Shown piece by piece: positions 35,391 to 46,856 of a stretch of DNA of 64,000 bases (position 1 is the first letter of the stretch; each line of letters begins with the position of its first letter). Source of the DNA: Maylandia zebra (taxonomy: Eukaryota > Chordata > Actinopteri > Cichliformes > Cichlidae); contig NC_135184.1 in the NCBI RefSeq assembly GCF_041146795.1, forward strand, positions 5,593,467 to 5,657,466. The letters run 5' to 3'. Under the pieces are notes generated by a model that was given only the letters and a program-made list of their open reading frames with translations, was not told the DNA's origin and made no database searches. A program made the translations under genes and the position numbers.

Positions 35391-35822
35391 AAAACTCCAG
35401 TCCTTGAGGTCCTGAAACTTTTACATGTGTCGCTGCTCCAACACACCTCAATAAAATTAGATCAAGTAGCAAGAGCCCTGACTGCATACTGAGGTGACAA
35501 TTCAGCCATTAGATTTATGTTATAGTAGCTCATGAATGAACGTGGCATGATCAAAGCATTTTTATTGTGTAAGTACATTTTTTTCCAAACACTTTCATTT
35601 ATTTAAAACTAGAAAATCCATTTTCTGAAGAAACTGCAGTGTGAATGCTGATAACTGAACGTTTTGAGTTGAAATAATTGCTGAATGTTAAGTTAAAAAT
35701 GTTGAGGTTTAGGGGTTCCCACCTCAGGATGTAGTCAAGACTCTTGCTAATGACCTACTCATTTTATTCAGGTGTGTTGCAGCAGGGACACATGTAAAAG
35801 TTTCAGGACTTTGACACCCCTG
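35391..35822. mobile_element. Non-autonomous hAT element, 432 bp
   Basis: The 8-base duplication CCCTTGTG lies at 35383-35390 and 35823-35830. The ends are inverted repeats related to CAGGGGTGTCAAA, followed by matching subterminal stretches (acttttacatgtgtc / gacacatgtaaaagt). This is a very common teleost hAT type. There is no transposase. Confidence 0.85.
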
Positions 35823-36040
35823 CCCTTGTGGATTAAACAGGATGAATTTGTTACACTCTTAACTCATCTAAACAAGGCATTTTGTAGAGGGTACAGCAGC
35901 CATGGCAGTTTTTCTTGAAACAACTAATCTCACGCGTTGACTTTTTCTCAAAATAAGCATGGGAACAACTGTCTACAATAAATCAAACATATGTTTCACT
36001 CATTATGTAAGAATTATTATACAAATGACCAGTGCCAAGT

Positions 36041-36520
36041 AGGGCTTGATCATTTTGATCGTCGACTAGTCACCGATTATTTTTGCGATTAGTTGACTGA
36101 TCAGATCATGCATCCATTGGACGCACAGCTTACTGCACTAGCATGACCCATCCTCCAAATCCGGGGAAAAGGACGACGCATTTGTCGGAGTCTTCGAAAT
36201 GGACAGCAGTCGTCGCGTCGCTGTAACGCAATCGGCCTACAAATGCGGCCTCCGAAGAATGCCGCCCCTGAATTTGGACAGAGCTACGATGCCGGAGACT
36301 GCTTCTTCTTCTTTTGCCTTTAACGGCAGCTGGCATGCTTGAACATGCATTGCTTCCATCTTCTGTTTCAGTCCGTTATTACACTCTTAAATCCTACTGC
36401 TTATTCCTGTCTTTCAGGATCTTACAAAGCTTCAAACGACGCGTCGACTATTAAATTAGTGGTTTACGATTTTGATAAACGACGTAATAATGACTAGTCG
36501 ACTAATCTTGGCAGCCCTAA
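36041..36520. mobile_element. Non-autonomous hAT-like element, 480 bp, with a nested insert
   Basis: The 8-base duplication TGCCAAGT lies at 36033-36040 and 36521-36528. Inverted ends contain AGGGCT and GTCGACTAGTCA. Its middle (about 36147-36285) has its own inverted ends resembling CTGTCCAAATTCAGGGG, so another small element sits inside it. Confidence 0.8.
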
Positions 36521-36528
36521 TGCCAAGT

Positions 36529-37774
36529 GTACTGTGGTGTAAAAAAGTCATTAACCGCATGCTTGCTTCACCTACTTAGCTTTAGTATTTTAATTTCTTA
36601 ACTGGACATCCAAAGCTTTGCTCACTGCAGCTGTATTGCGCAGTTATGTTACACCCCTGAAAGCAGAGGGGAAATTACGAGTGATTTTCAAGTGATTCTC
36701 TCATGCAGTAGTTTAATGCAATGAAAAATGAACATAAGTAATTCACATTGCGTACTGCTCAATGTCACACAGTGGAAGAAAGCGCTAATTAATAACCCAA
36801 AAATAACAATTGAGTGCTTACTATTTGTATCTGAACACGTTTCCGTACAAAATAGATAACAATAGAAACGTTTGTAGCTCCTGCCGTTAGCTTAATGGCC
36901 ATTGTGCAATTGAGGCTCAAAACCGCGGCCTACCCACTAAAAATCTATAATAAAATGTTTCTGAAGCTCACAAAATAACGAAAGACTACCTATAAAATAT
37001 CTCAACAACGTACAGAGTATAAAATATCATGTTTTGACCACCATTACCTTAAAACACGGAGGAAAGAATGACGAGGGTGATTTTGAGATGCTTCTCTTCT
37101 GCAGTAGTTTTGTAATGAGGAGAGAGCGCGCGAAAGCCCCCTGGTAGAGAAAGAAGCCATTACCAATCGATCCCAGAAAAGACTTACTAGCCGATTACTG
37201 ATGTACAGATCGCAGTTCTCTTGAATCAAATGACAACCATTAATGCAACATGAAAAATAACCAATTTAAAACAATTTCGCAGTGTATTTACATTGTTTTC
37301 AGGCTTATGAATTTGTATTAACTGAGTGCCTTTTTTTTTTTTTACTGTCAACTCTTTTAGTACAAAATCAACTTATGAATAACACCTGTATGGAGTCTTT
37401 TGGTACTGCTAAGGGGCTATAAGGGTAGTTTTCCACCCTGTCACAGTTACAGCAGCACTTTGTATCATCCACAGTCCTGAAAATTTTGGTGCATTGTTGT
37501 ATTGTTGGGTTATATTTTTAAAAAAAATTGAAAACGAAAAAACTTTTTGTTATTCGTGAATGTATTTTACTGTATTTATTACCAGTGCAAATAATTCAAT
37601 TATTCATAATGGACACTCAAGTTTACAAAAAACTTGAAGGAATTTAAAATTTAACAAATTATAGATAAAAAGATCAAAACTAGCCATTTAAATCCTGCCT
37701 CAGTTTTTGTAGCAAATCTTAAAAAGAATATTCAACATAAAAATGTAAACACATCTGCAGATATTTTCCTATAG
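36529..37774. other. Intergenic DNA; no gene supported
   Basis: AT-rich sequence with a T-run near 37330. Near 37570-37620 it weakly resembles the distal TRIM flank (compare 22620-22680). Confidence 0.45.
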
Positions 37775-38100
<326 letters not shown>

Positions 38101-39265
38101 TTTCCTTGCTGCACTATTTCACTTGTTTTCAGTGACTTTTGAACAAATAGCTGAGAGTACATTTTAATGTGCAGCCTCAGAAGGCGAACTCATGTTACAT
38201 ATGAAACAGGACATAAATAGGCATTATATCTGAAACAAATTAAAACAATGCTTTGAACACACTTCAGATCTGAAAAGGGAAAAAAACTCATGCTGGATAT
38301 CTGAGCTGATATGAACTGAGTACTATGTTAGGAACCAAAGGATTTCACATTGTATGATGGAAATGAAAACTGAATTGAACTGAATCTCCACCCAGGTCTC
38401 AAAAACATAATGTCTGGTGAGGTTTTTCAGGGGGGTTATGATTAAAATGCAACACCGCAACCTCGGGGAATTTCACCGCTATGAAATATAAAGATTGTAG
38501 TTTCAAACAAGCCAAACAAATGATAACGCAGGCTCGAATACACTACTGATGCAGACTGGTTTCAACATCAAAATACTTTTATTCAATATATTTGTTAAAA
38601 ACAAACAAACAAATACAAATAAAACAGAAGTTAAAACAAGTGGAGCATGAATCAGTATAAAGGTTGATTGTGAAGGAAAACAACCAAATATTGAGCTGGA
38701 CTTACCAGTAGCTGAGGACCATGGGGAGAAAAAAGGCACACGTACAAACCAACCACCTATATACACAAGGTGGTGTAAAACAAAAGGAATGTGGAAAACA
38801 ACCCACTGGCATGAAGGCCCCTCAGCTACTAGCTTATCCTACTTTTAAACCTCTAATAGGACACTTACCACCAGGCTCATTGCTCACAGTCATACAAGAA
38901 GAACTACTAAAATCTACTCCAAGCATTTTAAAACATCACACATGCTTTTAAAACAAAGAAAATAAAAAATACACAAGTCAAATAGTAATTTACACTCCAC
39001 AGGTGAATGATGGTTGTTATATCTGATCCTAGCACAAACACACTTTGTGCTAGAACACAATGCAGCATGGGGCCATCTGTGGCGACTGGAGCAAGTCAAA
39101 CAGACAAATAGCAGATGTAAGCAGACACCAGCAAGACACACGTGAAGAGATCCTTCGAACCCAACGACGTAGGCAAAACAGAAATATAAGAATCTGAATC
39201 AGAATTGTGTTTATTGGCCATGTATATGTGCGGTAGATGGTGACTCACAAGCACAGCAATGTAAA

Positions 39266-39266
<1 letters not shown>
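38101..39266. other. Intergenic DNA; no gene supported
   Basis: AT-rich sequence without convincing coding frames or paired transposon ends. Confidence 0.4.

Positions 39267-39320
<54 letters not shown>
39267..39320. repeat. (CA)27 microsatellite
   Basis: An uninterrupted run of 27 CA units. Confidence 0.98.
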
Positions 39321-39322
<2 letters not shown>

Positions 39323-40660
39323 AAATTAAGGATTGTACATTAACATATGTTATTGTGGAAACTGCTATCGGGACCATACTGAATTTAACCAGATAAATAT
39401 TTGATATAGTGAGAGAAAGAGAGTAAATGACAAACAGCCATTATAATTCATCATACACTGAGAGTAGCAGACAAATCAATAAAACACCTCTTCCAATTAA
39501 TCTAATAATTCATTCAGCGTCCATCTGTTTGTTTTTTATGAGCTTTGTTTGATTTGATAAGTATCTGAGGCTGAGACCACAGGACTGTGAAATCGAATAA
39601 ATATTATGCTGAACAGTCCAAAAGATTCAATAATCTTTTAATCTTTTGGAAATTTTCCCAATTCCTACTAATGAATGTTACCTTGTTTCGGGATACATAA
39701 TACCTCCCGTTATCTAAAGACACATCTGCTTACCTGTATCGTTTGCTTGTTTCTCCTTTTCTGTTTTTTTCTAAACCGAGGACCTGATGGCTTTGACCTT
39801 TTCTTGTCCATTTTTGTCCATCAGGAATTTTTCACTCCAGCATCAACACCTAATAGACCTACACCTTGTGGCCCCTAGAGACAAAGCAGCACGTACAAAC
39901 TCCAAAACATGTACAAAACACAACGGAAGTGCTCCAGGATGCCAGGGGCAATGCTGAGCTTTGTACGTGATTTGTCTCTAAGGGCCACCGTATATATTTA
40001 TATTCAAACATATATAAATAAAACCACAATCTTTTTTACATTAGTAATTCCTTTTGTGCATAATTTCATATTTTTGTTGATAAGAAATTAATTAAAGCAA
40101 CAAAACAACCTGAAGAGCGGGTTAGGAGCCAAAAGAGCCGGTTCTCTAAAAACAGCTGGAATTTCCATCACTAGCCCCGTGGTGTTCAGGTGTATAACGT
40201 GGTGTGGAGGTGTGTATGCAGCAGCACCGAGGTCCTCAGCTGATTTTAATTTCAAATATGTGTCTTGGGCGTAACTTTGTTTATGGCAGCCTGTGTGATT
40301 CATGCTGTATTCACCTTGCACGCTAAGGTGCTGGCCAATTAAAACACCAGGAAGGCCGATGAACACCCGCCAGGCTGCATGAAGTTTGATTAAAATCTGC
40401 TGCAGAACATAACTGTGAATTCTGACAGACAATTTCACATGTTAGTGTTTCAGTCACTAAAGACTGGCAGTAAATGGAAATGTCAAATGATTCATTACAA
40501 GGAGCTGCCAACTTTAGAGGTTAATCGTGACAAATCTTTTCCTTCACTCAGGTTAGCTAGTAGATTGCGGCTCAAGCAGTGAACACATGTTATCTCTATT
40601 CGGACTTCCCCAAGTGTTCTTTATTTTTTGCTCTTGCTGTTTTCTTTTAAGCAGCTTTAA
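39321..40660. other. Intergenic DNA; no gene supported
   Basis: Only short chance frames and no recognisable RNA or transposon termini. Confidence 0.4.
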
Positions 40661-40664
40661 TCTT

Positions 40665-40890
40665 GTTCCAGCTGTGGTTCAGGTGGTACAATTGGTACCA
40701 GTCACAGGGTCAGTGGATTGGTCCACAGTTTCCTCCAGTCCACATGCCAAAGTATCCTTGGACAAGACACTGAACCCCAAGTCCATCAGCGTGTGTGAAT
40801 GTTGGCTAAAGCCCTCAGGCACAGATAGAAGTGCTGCATGAACGTGTGTGACTGGGTACATGAGACATGTAGCAGAAAGTGCTGTGAGTA
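40665..40890 (+). mobile_element. tRNA-derived fish SINE fragment
   Basis: A box-A-like start (tgtggttcaggtggtaca) is followed by a body containing the phrase 'gtatccttggacaagacac' and 'tgaaccccaa', which is characteristic of a widespread teleost SINE core. Box B is degenerate and no clear target duplication was found, so it is an old copy. Confidence 0.6.
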
Positions 40891-41690
40891 GACAGGACCT
40901 ATGCAAGTACGACATCATTTACAAACAACCAACACTTTTCATTTTCACTTTTTTTCACTTTCATTGTGTTTTTATTTTGCCAGGGTGCATGCCTTATTTT
41001 CTCTCATCCAGTGTTATGTTGAATTATTCATCATTCAGTCTTACGTGGAGTTCAGGTCCAGAGATCATAATTGAGGCCAAACGCCACTTTTAAGATATAG
41101 GGTATAAAACTTTATTTTTAAATAAAAAGGGCAGTGATGCTAAACCAGCCTTTAGTTATGCTGCTATCTCCTTAAATCTGATGTTGATAGTTATTTCCCA
41201 GGCTAACTGCTGCTCAGTTCCCCAAAACAAACAACCACTGAAAAGTTAAAAATGCGCTCCAATGAAATGATCAGTTTGGCTGGACTCTCTGCTGTTGCAA
41301 TAAAGTAATAATGTCTTAACATCCATCCAGGGTTTCTGGAGATGAGAGGATTTAGAGGTTAGCAGTGAAATAGCTCGATAAAGGAGAATCCATGTTCTAG
41401 TATTTCTGAAACAAACAAACAAAAACATGGAAAACTATCTAAACTTTGTATGAAATGTAAGGAAAGTTGTGTCTGGTCATTTATTTCTTTGTTGTAAAAA
41501 TGCTTCTTGGCAACAAATCTTATGTCAGTTTACCTAATATGACATATGTAGTAGCAAATAATAAATAAATAATAACCTGTGGTATGCTTACACTTGATCT
41601 ACATGCAACTATACAAACATGTCAGGATTATTATATTGACTGCTTGATCTACTGCAGTGACAACACTGAGGCCTCAAACCTGTCACGATC
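40891..41690. other. Intergenic DNA; no gene supported
   Basis: AT-rich, no features seen. Confidence 0.4.
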
Positions 41691-41955
41691 CTGGATCATT
41701 GACCCAGCGTTTTCAGTTTTCTTGTGTTTTGATGTCATTTTGTATTATGTTTCATGTTTAAGTCGTCTTTGGTTAAGTTGATTCTCTAGTGCCGAGGTTG
41801 TCCCTGTTTAGATTTGTATTAGTTAGTATTTCCCCCCTTGTGTCTTTGCCCTCTGTGTCTCCCTCTGTGTGGCTGTGATTGTCTTGTTGTGAGTTCTTGC
41901 TTCCCTCATGTTTCCTTCTGTTCCTCTTCCTGTCATGTTATCCATGTTTCCCCAG
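41691..41955 (+). mobile_element. Possible LINE 3' tail fragment
   Basis: T/G/C-rich phrases starting 'cctgtcacgatcctgg', with repeated 'ccctctgtgtctccctctgtg' type wording, resemble the tails of L2- or RTE-like fish LINEs. No coding part or duplication is visible. Confidence 0.35.
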
Positions 41956-41956
41956 T

Positions 41957-42090
41957 CATGTTCTCTGGGGCTGTGTCCAAATTCAGGGGTATCATGCTTC
42001 GAAGGACCCGACCTACCCGGTCCACATAGGGTGGGTCCTTCGAAGGCCGAGTAGGCCGGAAGTGAGCTGCTGTGAAATTGGACAGTCTTC
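41957..42090. mobile_element. Small MITE-like element with TGTCCAAATT ends
   Basis: It begins ctgtgtccaaattcagggg and ends with the approximate complement (aaattggacag). An internal inverted pair, cgaaggaccc / gggtccttcg, is present. The same kind of end occurs inside the hAT-like element at 36041-36520. No target duplication was confirmed. Confidence 0.5.
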
Positions 42091-42312
42091 TAGCCTTCAG
42101 TAAAGTCTGCACTCACTTCTGTGTTTTTCCGGAAAGCGTGACAACTTTAAAATGGACCCAGAAATGTCGCAATGACTGAATGATTGCTGGTCATTCGTGC
42201 ACATTTACTATATTATATAAACTATGTAAACCAAATCTCTATGAAACTTATAGAAGAACATTTTCTATTTCTGTTTATTTTCTATTATTCATTTGATCCT
42301 GTAACTGATTTG

Positions 42313-43994
42313 CAGAGGTGGGACCAAGTCATTGTTTTGCAAGTCTCAAGTAAGTCTCAAGTCTTTATCCTCAAGTCTCAAGTCAAGTCTCAAGTAATGT
42401 CAGGCAAGTCAGAGTCGAGTCTCAAGTCACTGGTGTAAAAGTCCGAGTCAAGTCACAAGTCTGAAACTTTGAATTTCAAGTCCTTTCGAGTCTTTAAAAA
42501 AAAAAAAAACGAAAAAATAATGTTGCAGTTATGCTAAATGTAAATATTAGACCATGTAATTTTTTAATCTGTGTTTTTCTCAACACATGACAAAATAGTG
42601 AACTTAGAAAATATACACAAATTGTGAAATTGCACCTCTTTAAAATGCAGCTCAATTAAACTTAGCTCCAAGAATAATTTTCACCGACAGTTCTGAGATA
42701 AGCTGCATGTTATTCTTGGATGCGGTTGTAGGACCAGCTTTAAAATCGCATGACAAAAATATCATACATATTAAAAAAAACTGCATCACCAACGTAGCCT
42801 GGAAAACATTTGCTAGTTAGATGAAGTCAGCTATCTCATCGTAGCATATTTATATGCATATTTATAATTATACGGTTCTTGGAGTGAGTGCACACACTCA
42901 TGAAGTTTAGTAACTTCCGGTCACTGCAACAAGCCCAGGTACAGTTTACCGACGGATGGGTGCAGGACCTTGAAATGCACCGTGTAGAACGAAAGACCAT
43001 CGTACGTATCATAAGTTTACCAGTCTCACAAATCGTCGTCATAAATACACATTCGTTAACCGTTTATTAATAGGACCTTTGAGCTCAACGGTAATTAATT
43101 AGTAGTGGAAATAATTTCTGGTACGCGTCACAGAAATGTAGCAGTGACAATAATACTGTATGCTGTAATCATACTGGGCAATTAGTGATACAAAAAACCT
43201 GTTTTATCCTGTGAATAAAAGTATATGTTTTTGTCAATGTACCATAATAACAGAAGCGAAACGCAATATTGTGTCAGGACAATTCACTATTTATGCACAA
43301 TAAATAAAGGAGCATAGCGCGACAATTTCTGTTCAGTGCCAGACTTGCTTGTAACCTATCACTAATTATGTTATGAAAATGACGTATTAACTACTAAAAA
43401 ACACTGACCTTCGTGTAAATGCTTGGAGCAGACTAACCTGTGAGCTGGAGTGTTCTGGGACGTTATATTTGATCTTTGAATGGCTGCAATCCAGACCATC
43501 CGTCGCGTCTTTGTTACTTTGGAAACATGGCTCGAACAATTTCTCTTCAACGACGTAATCCGATAACAACCGATCTCTTTACCCGTCGGCTTCCCGTGGC
43601 TGTCATGCGACCGGCTATTGCAGTTAATAATACAACAGCTTCTTGACATTTTTGTGTTTCTTTTTATCGCTGTGTGACTGATTTCAATTGAAAGCCTGCG
43701 TGCGCTAGTACCGCTTGCCACGAGTTCCCAGAATCCTTTACGGTTCTACCCGTGAATGACGTCACATTTTCAATCTCTATATAATATGCATGTTAAATTT
43801 TATATTTGGGGTAAAATATCAAGTCTTTTCAAGTAAACCGGTTCAAGTCCAATTCAAGTCTCAAGTCATTGGTGTAAAAGTCCAAGTCAAGTCACAAGTC
43901 TTACAACATTTTTTCAAGTCAAGTCTAAAGTCATAAAATTAATGACTCGAGTCTGACTCGAGTCCAAGTCATGTGACTCGAGTCCACACCTCTG
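42313..43994. mobile_element. hAT-type element, 1682 bp, carrying a THAP exon
   Basis: The 8-base duplication CTGATTTG lies at 42305-42312 and 43995-44002. The ends are CAGAGGTGGG and CACCTCTG, with long subterminal arrays of caagtc / gacttg repeats on both sides. It contains a minus-strand frame with a THAP zinc finger (43371-43721). No full transposase is seen. Confidence 0.88.
43371..43721 (-). CDS. THAP-domain first exon inside the hAT element
   Basis: The frame contains a C2CH THAP pattern: MSRSCCIINCNSR, then TRRMVWIAAIQRSNIT with the invariant Trp, then HRLVCSKHLHEG giving the final Cys-x2-His. The likely true start is the MSRSCC methionine rather than the upstream one. Right after HLHEG the DNA reads G|GTCAGT, a good splice donor, so only the first coding exon is present as an open frame. 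THAP domains bind DNA and occur in P-type transposases and in host genes. THAP12 combines THAP with a hAT dimerisation region, so this may be the element's own N-terminus or a captured host exon. Confidence 0.65.
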   Translation of the reverse strand: MASGTSARRLSIEISHTAIKRNTKMSRSCCIINCNSRSHDSHGKPTGKEIGCYRITSLKRNCSSHVSKVTKTRRMVWIAAIQRSNITSQNTPAHRLVCSKHLHEGQCFLVVNTSFS

Positions 43995-44002
43995 CTGATT
44001 TG

Positions 44003-44266
44003 TTTGCATAGATGGCCCTGGAGTGTCCTCAGGGAGAGAGGGAATTAGGACAGGAAGCAAATCAATACAACACAACAACTCTTAGTAATTGCATTTATTA
44101 ACTTGTGTTCTTAAGGATTATCTTCTTGATATCACACATACATACTTTGTATTTTTAAGATATCCCATTTCTTTCTGGCCTGCAGGGGGTGACTTTCCCC
44201 TGCAGGCTCATCTTCTCCAGAATTGTCCTGATCACACACAACAAATAAGAGACGAGAGAAAATTGT
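44003..44266. other. Short intergenic gap before unit 4
   Basis: Under 300 bases of unique DNA; no feature seen. Confidence 0.4.
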
Positions 44267-45409
44267 ACAACCACCAGATGGCGAAAGAGTCCCACTGCAC
44301 CTTTAAGCCATGAAGGATGTGTCTTGATGTTTGCTTGTGATAAATCTGCTTTATGTGAGTCTTTTTCAGAGAGTAACAGTAATATGTCTGATTATATGTC
44401 TTTAATCAGTAAAGTCTCACTTTGCTAGAAATCAATAAATAATAAAATTGTAAACATGCAGCTGTATGTTAGAAGTCAAAGGGTCCTTAAGTTTTCTGTA
44501 AATTGACGGGGATCAAATGAAGGACACAAGTATCTGTTCTTACTCTAATAAATGCTGCTTTAATATCCAACAGACTATTTTCCTTCCTCATCAGCAGTAA
44601 ACAGCTCGACTGCGTCTGTGCATTTGTGTCCTCCATACTTGTTTCCACAGACATCTCAGGCTTGATGCCACGATGCAGTGTAGAAACCTGACAACCCTCT
44701 GACTCATGTTCAAATGTTCAAGGACATTTCTCAGGATCATGTATGACCCCTTTTTGACATTTGGACTTTCATTAATAATATTTGTGTTTCTGAGTCATTT
44801 TTGTGGAGACTTCTGTCCAACGTAGTGTCCAAATGAAGCCTGAAGCTTTTCTTCACCCTCTTGTCAGATGGTCAGCAACAAAACTCTGTTCCAACCAATG
44901 TCTGATAAGAGATGAGACACAGCAGCTGAGCAAATGATCATTTCATGCTGAAGACATCCTCAGACAGAATTAAATACATACATAAACACAGCCTGGTGCC
45001 AATAACACAGCTAATGACACTGCTGTATCACTGGCTTTACTGATTAAAGACCATATCTGAAGGAAATCTTTGAACACAACAGAAAGTGACCTTTTAAACC
45101 TGCGACACTGATGCTGCATTCAAGGACCATTAAAAACATTTGAAAGGACTTAAGAACATGAAGAAAATGTGACTTGTTTCTCTGTAATGAAGCTGTTTTA
45201 GTGAAGAAAGTTGAAAGGTCACAGAGCGACTGCTGAATCTTCTGCTCTAAACATGAACTCTGAACTTTGTGATGCTTCAGGAGGAAAACTGCTTCAGTTA
45301 TTCTCTCAGATTAGTTTCATATTTTCTGCATCAGATTTGAGTGAGATCCTGGAATGAAGACAGAAGAAAAGACTTTGTTCAAAGTTTGATTTATAGTCAA
45401 ACCTTCCAG

Positions 45410-45415
45410 TTTATT
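45410..45415 (-). terminator. Polyadenylation signal of TRIM D
   Basis: AATAAA on the minus strand, the counterpart of the signals of the other copies, but about 1.44 kb past the stop because a hAT element lies between. Confidence 0.55.
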
Positions 45416-45760
45416 CACACAATAAAACATCAACACAATATATGAATTCATTCATTAAAATCACAGTTTTTCCTCATTTGTTTGATGATTTTGACAAAAA
45501 CAAACACAAACACACACACATGGTCTGCCATACTCATAAAGAGAAATGTCGACATTTTTCAAGACAAATATTCCAGAAACATTTAGAGGATAGAGAAGTT
45601 TACATTTTCATGTGGAGAAATATTTTAGTAAATCAAAATGATGATGAGCAGTGATAGCCTCCATAAACAGTCACAGGAAAGATCTCCTTTAAAAACTCAG
45701 AAACATCAAGAGAACAACTAGAAGATGTGGAGGTACCACCCATAATGTTTGACTGACAGC

Positions 45761-46766
45761 CAGTGTTGGTCAAGTTACTTGAAAAAGGTAATCAGTAACT
45801 AATTATTGTTTACTTCCCCAAAAAAGTAATATCGTTACTTTACTGATTACTTATTTTCAAAAGTAATTAATTACTTAGTTACTTTTTAAAAACACGATTT
45901 ACAACCTGAATAGGTGATAAAGCGATAGATCTTTCAGCCCAATTCTACTTTTTCTGCATAATCCATCATACAAAATGTAATCAAATGGAAAAGTCTCTTC
46001 TTAAAACTTATTTTATCAGTTTTAATCTTTTAACTTTATGCATCAAGAAAAAATTTAATTACATGCAACATTCTCTGACTGGAAGAAATTTGTTTAATAT
46101 TTAAACCTATTTTCTGCACATTCCAGCACATAAAATGATTTTTTTTGTGTGTGTTTTTACACTCAGTCTTTCAAATAGATGCAAGTAAAACACAGCAGAA
46201 AATAAATAAAGTCAAAGACTCAGCGGTCCTGTTGCTCTATTTTCACCTGTAAAGCAGGAGTGGTGTAGGCAGAGGTTTACCTTGGTGCAGGTGTGCCGCG
46301 GTCAGTTGAAGAATCCGCGAGTTTCTCTTTGAGTTTCCCATTACGTCGTTGCGCACTCGGTGCTTGCTTGGAAGTTAAGGGGTTTTTTTTCGCAGTAAAA
46401 AGAAGTTTTCTTCCCACGCACGATGGACACTAATGTTTTTGTCACTTTTTATGGAATCAAACTCAAAGTAAGGTCAGTACTTCCACGCTTTAAACGCTGC
46501 ACGCTCATACTCTCTCCCGCACTCGATATATGATCCATTGTTGATCTGCACACAGCTGTTGTCACGAACGTCGCACTCGATTACGTCACTGTCATGAGAC
46601 ATTCTCGCAAAAAGAAAATCACGGTTTTAGTAACGCAGTAACACAGCGTTCCTACAGGAAAGTAACGGTAATCTAATTACTCTATTTGCAAAAGTAATCC
46701 CCCATTACTTGAAAAAAGTAATCGATTACTTAAGTAACACTCAGTAACGCGTTACAAGTATCTCTG
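45761..46766. mobile_element. Non-autonomous hAT element in the TRIM D 3' UTR, 1006 bp
   Basis: The 8-base duplication CTGACAGC lies at 45753-45760 and 46767-46774. The other three TRIM copies have the intact single site. The ends begin CAGTGTTGGTCAAGTTACTTG on the left and have CAGAGATACTTGTAACGCG as the complement on the right, with subterminal GTAAC/GTTAC-rich repeats. There is no transposase frame. Confidence 0.92.
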
Positions 46767-46856
46767 CTGACAGCTGATCTCTGTGCAGAAATGATGGAGA
46801 AAAAATAAAATGAAACTAAAACACAGATTTAAACCCACAATATGAAAGACTTCAGT

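Noticed and set aside
39267-39320. CA tract read as a Val/Cys repeat protein on the minus strand
   Set aside because: Simple microsatellite, not coding.
42310-42480. caagtc-rich tract as a possible satellite or CRISPR-like array
   Set aside because: It is the subterminal repeat region of the hAT-type element and recurs inverted at its other end.
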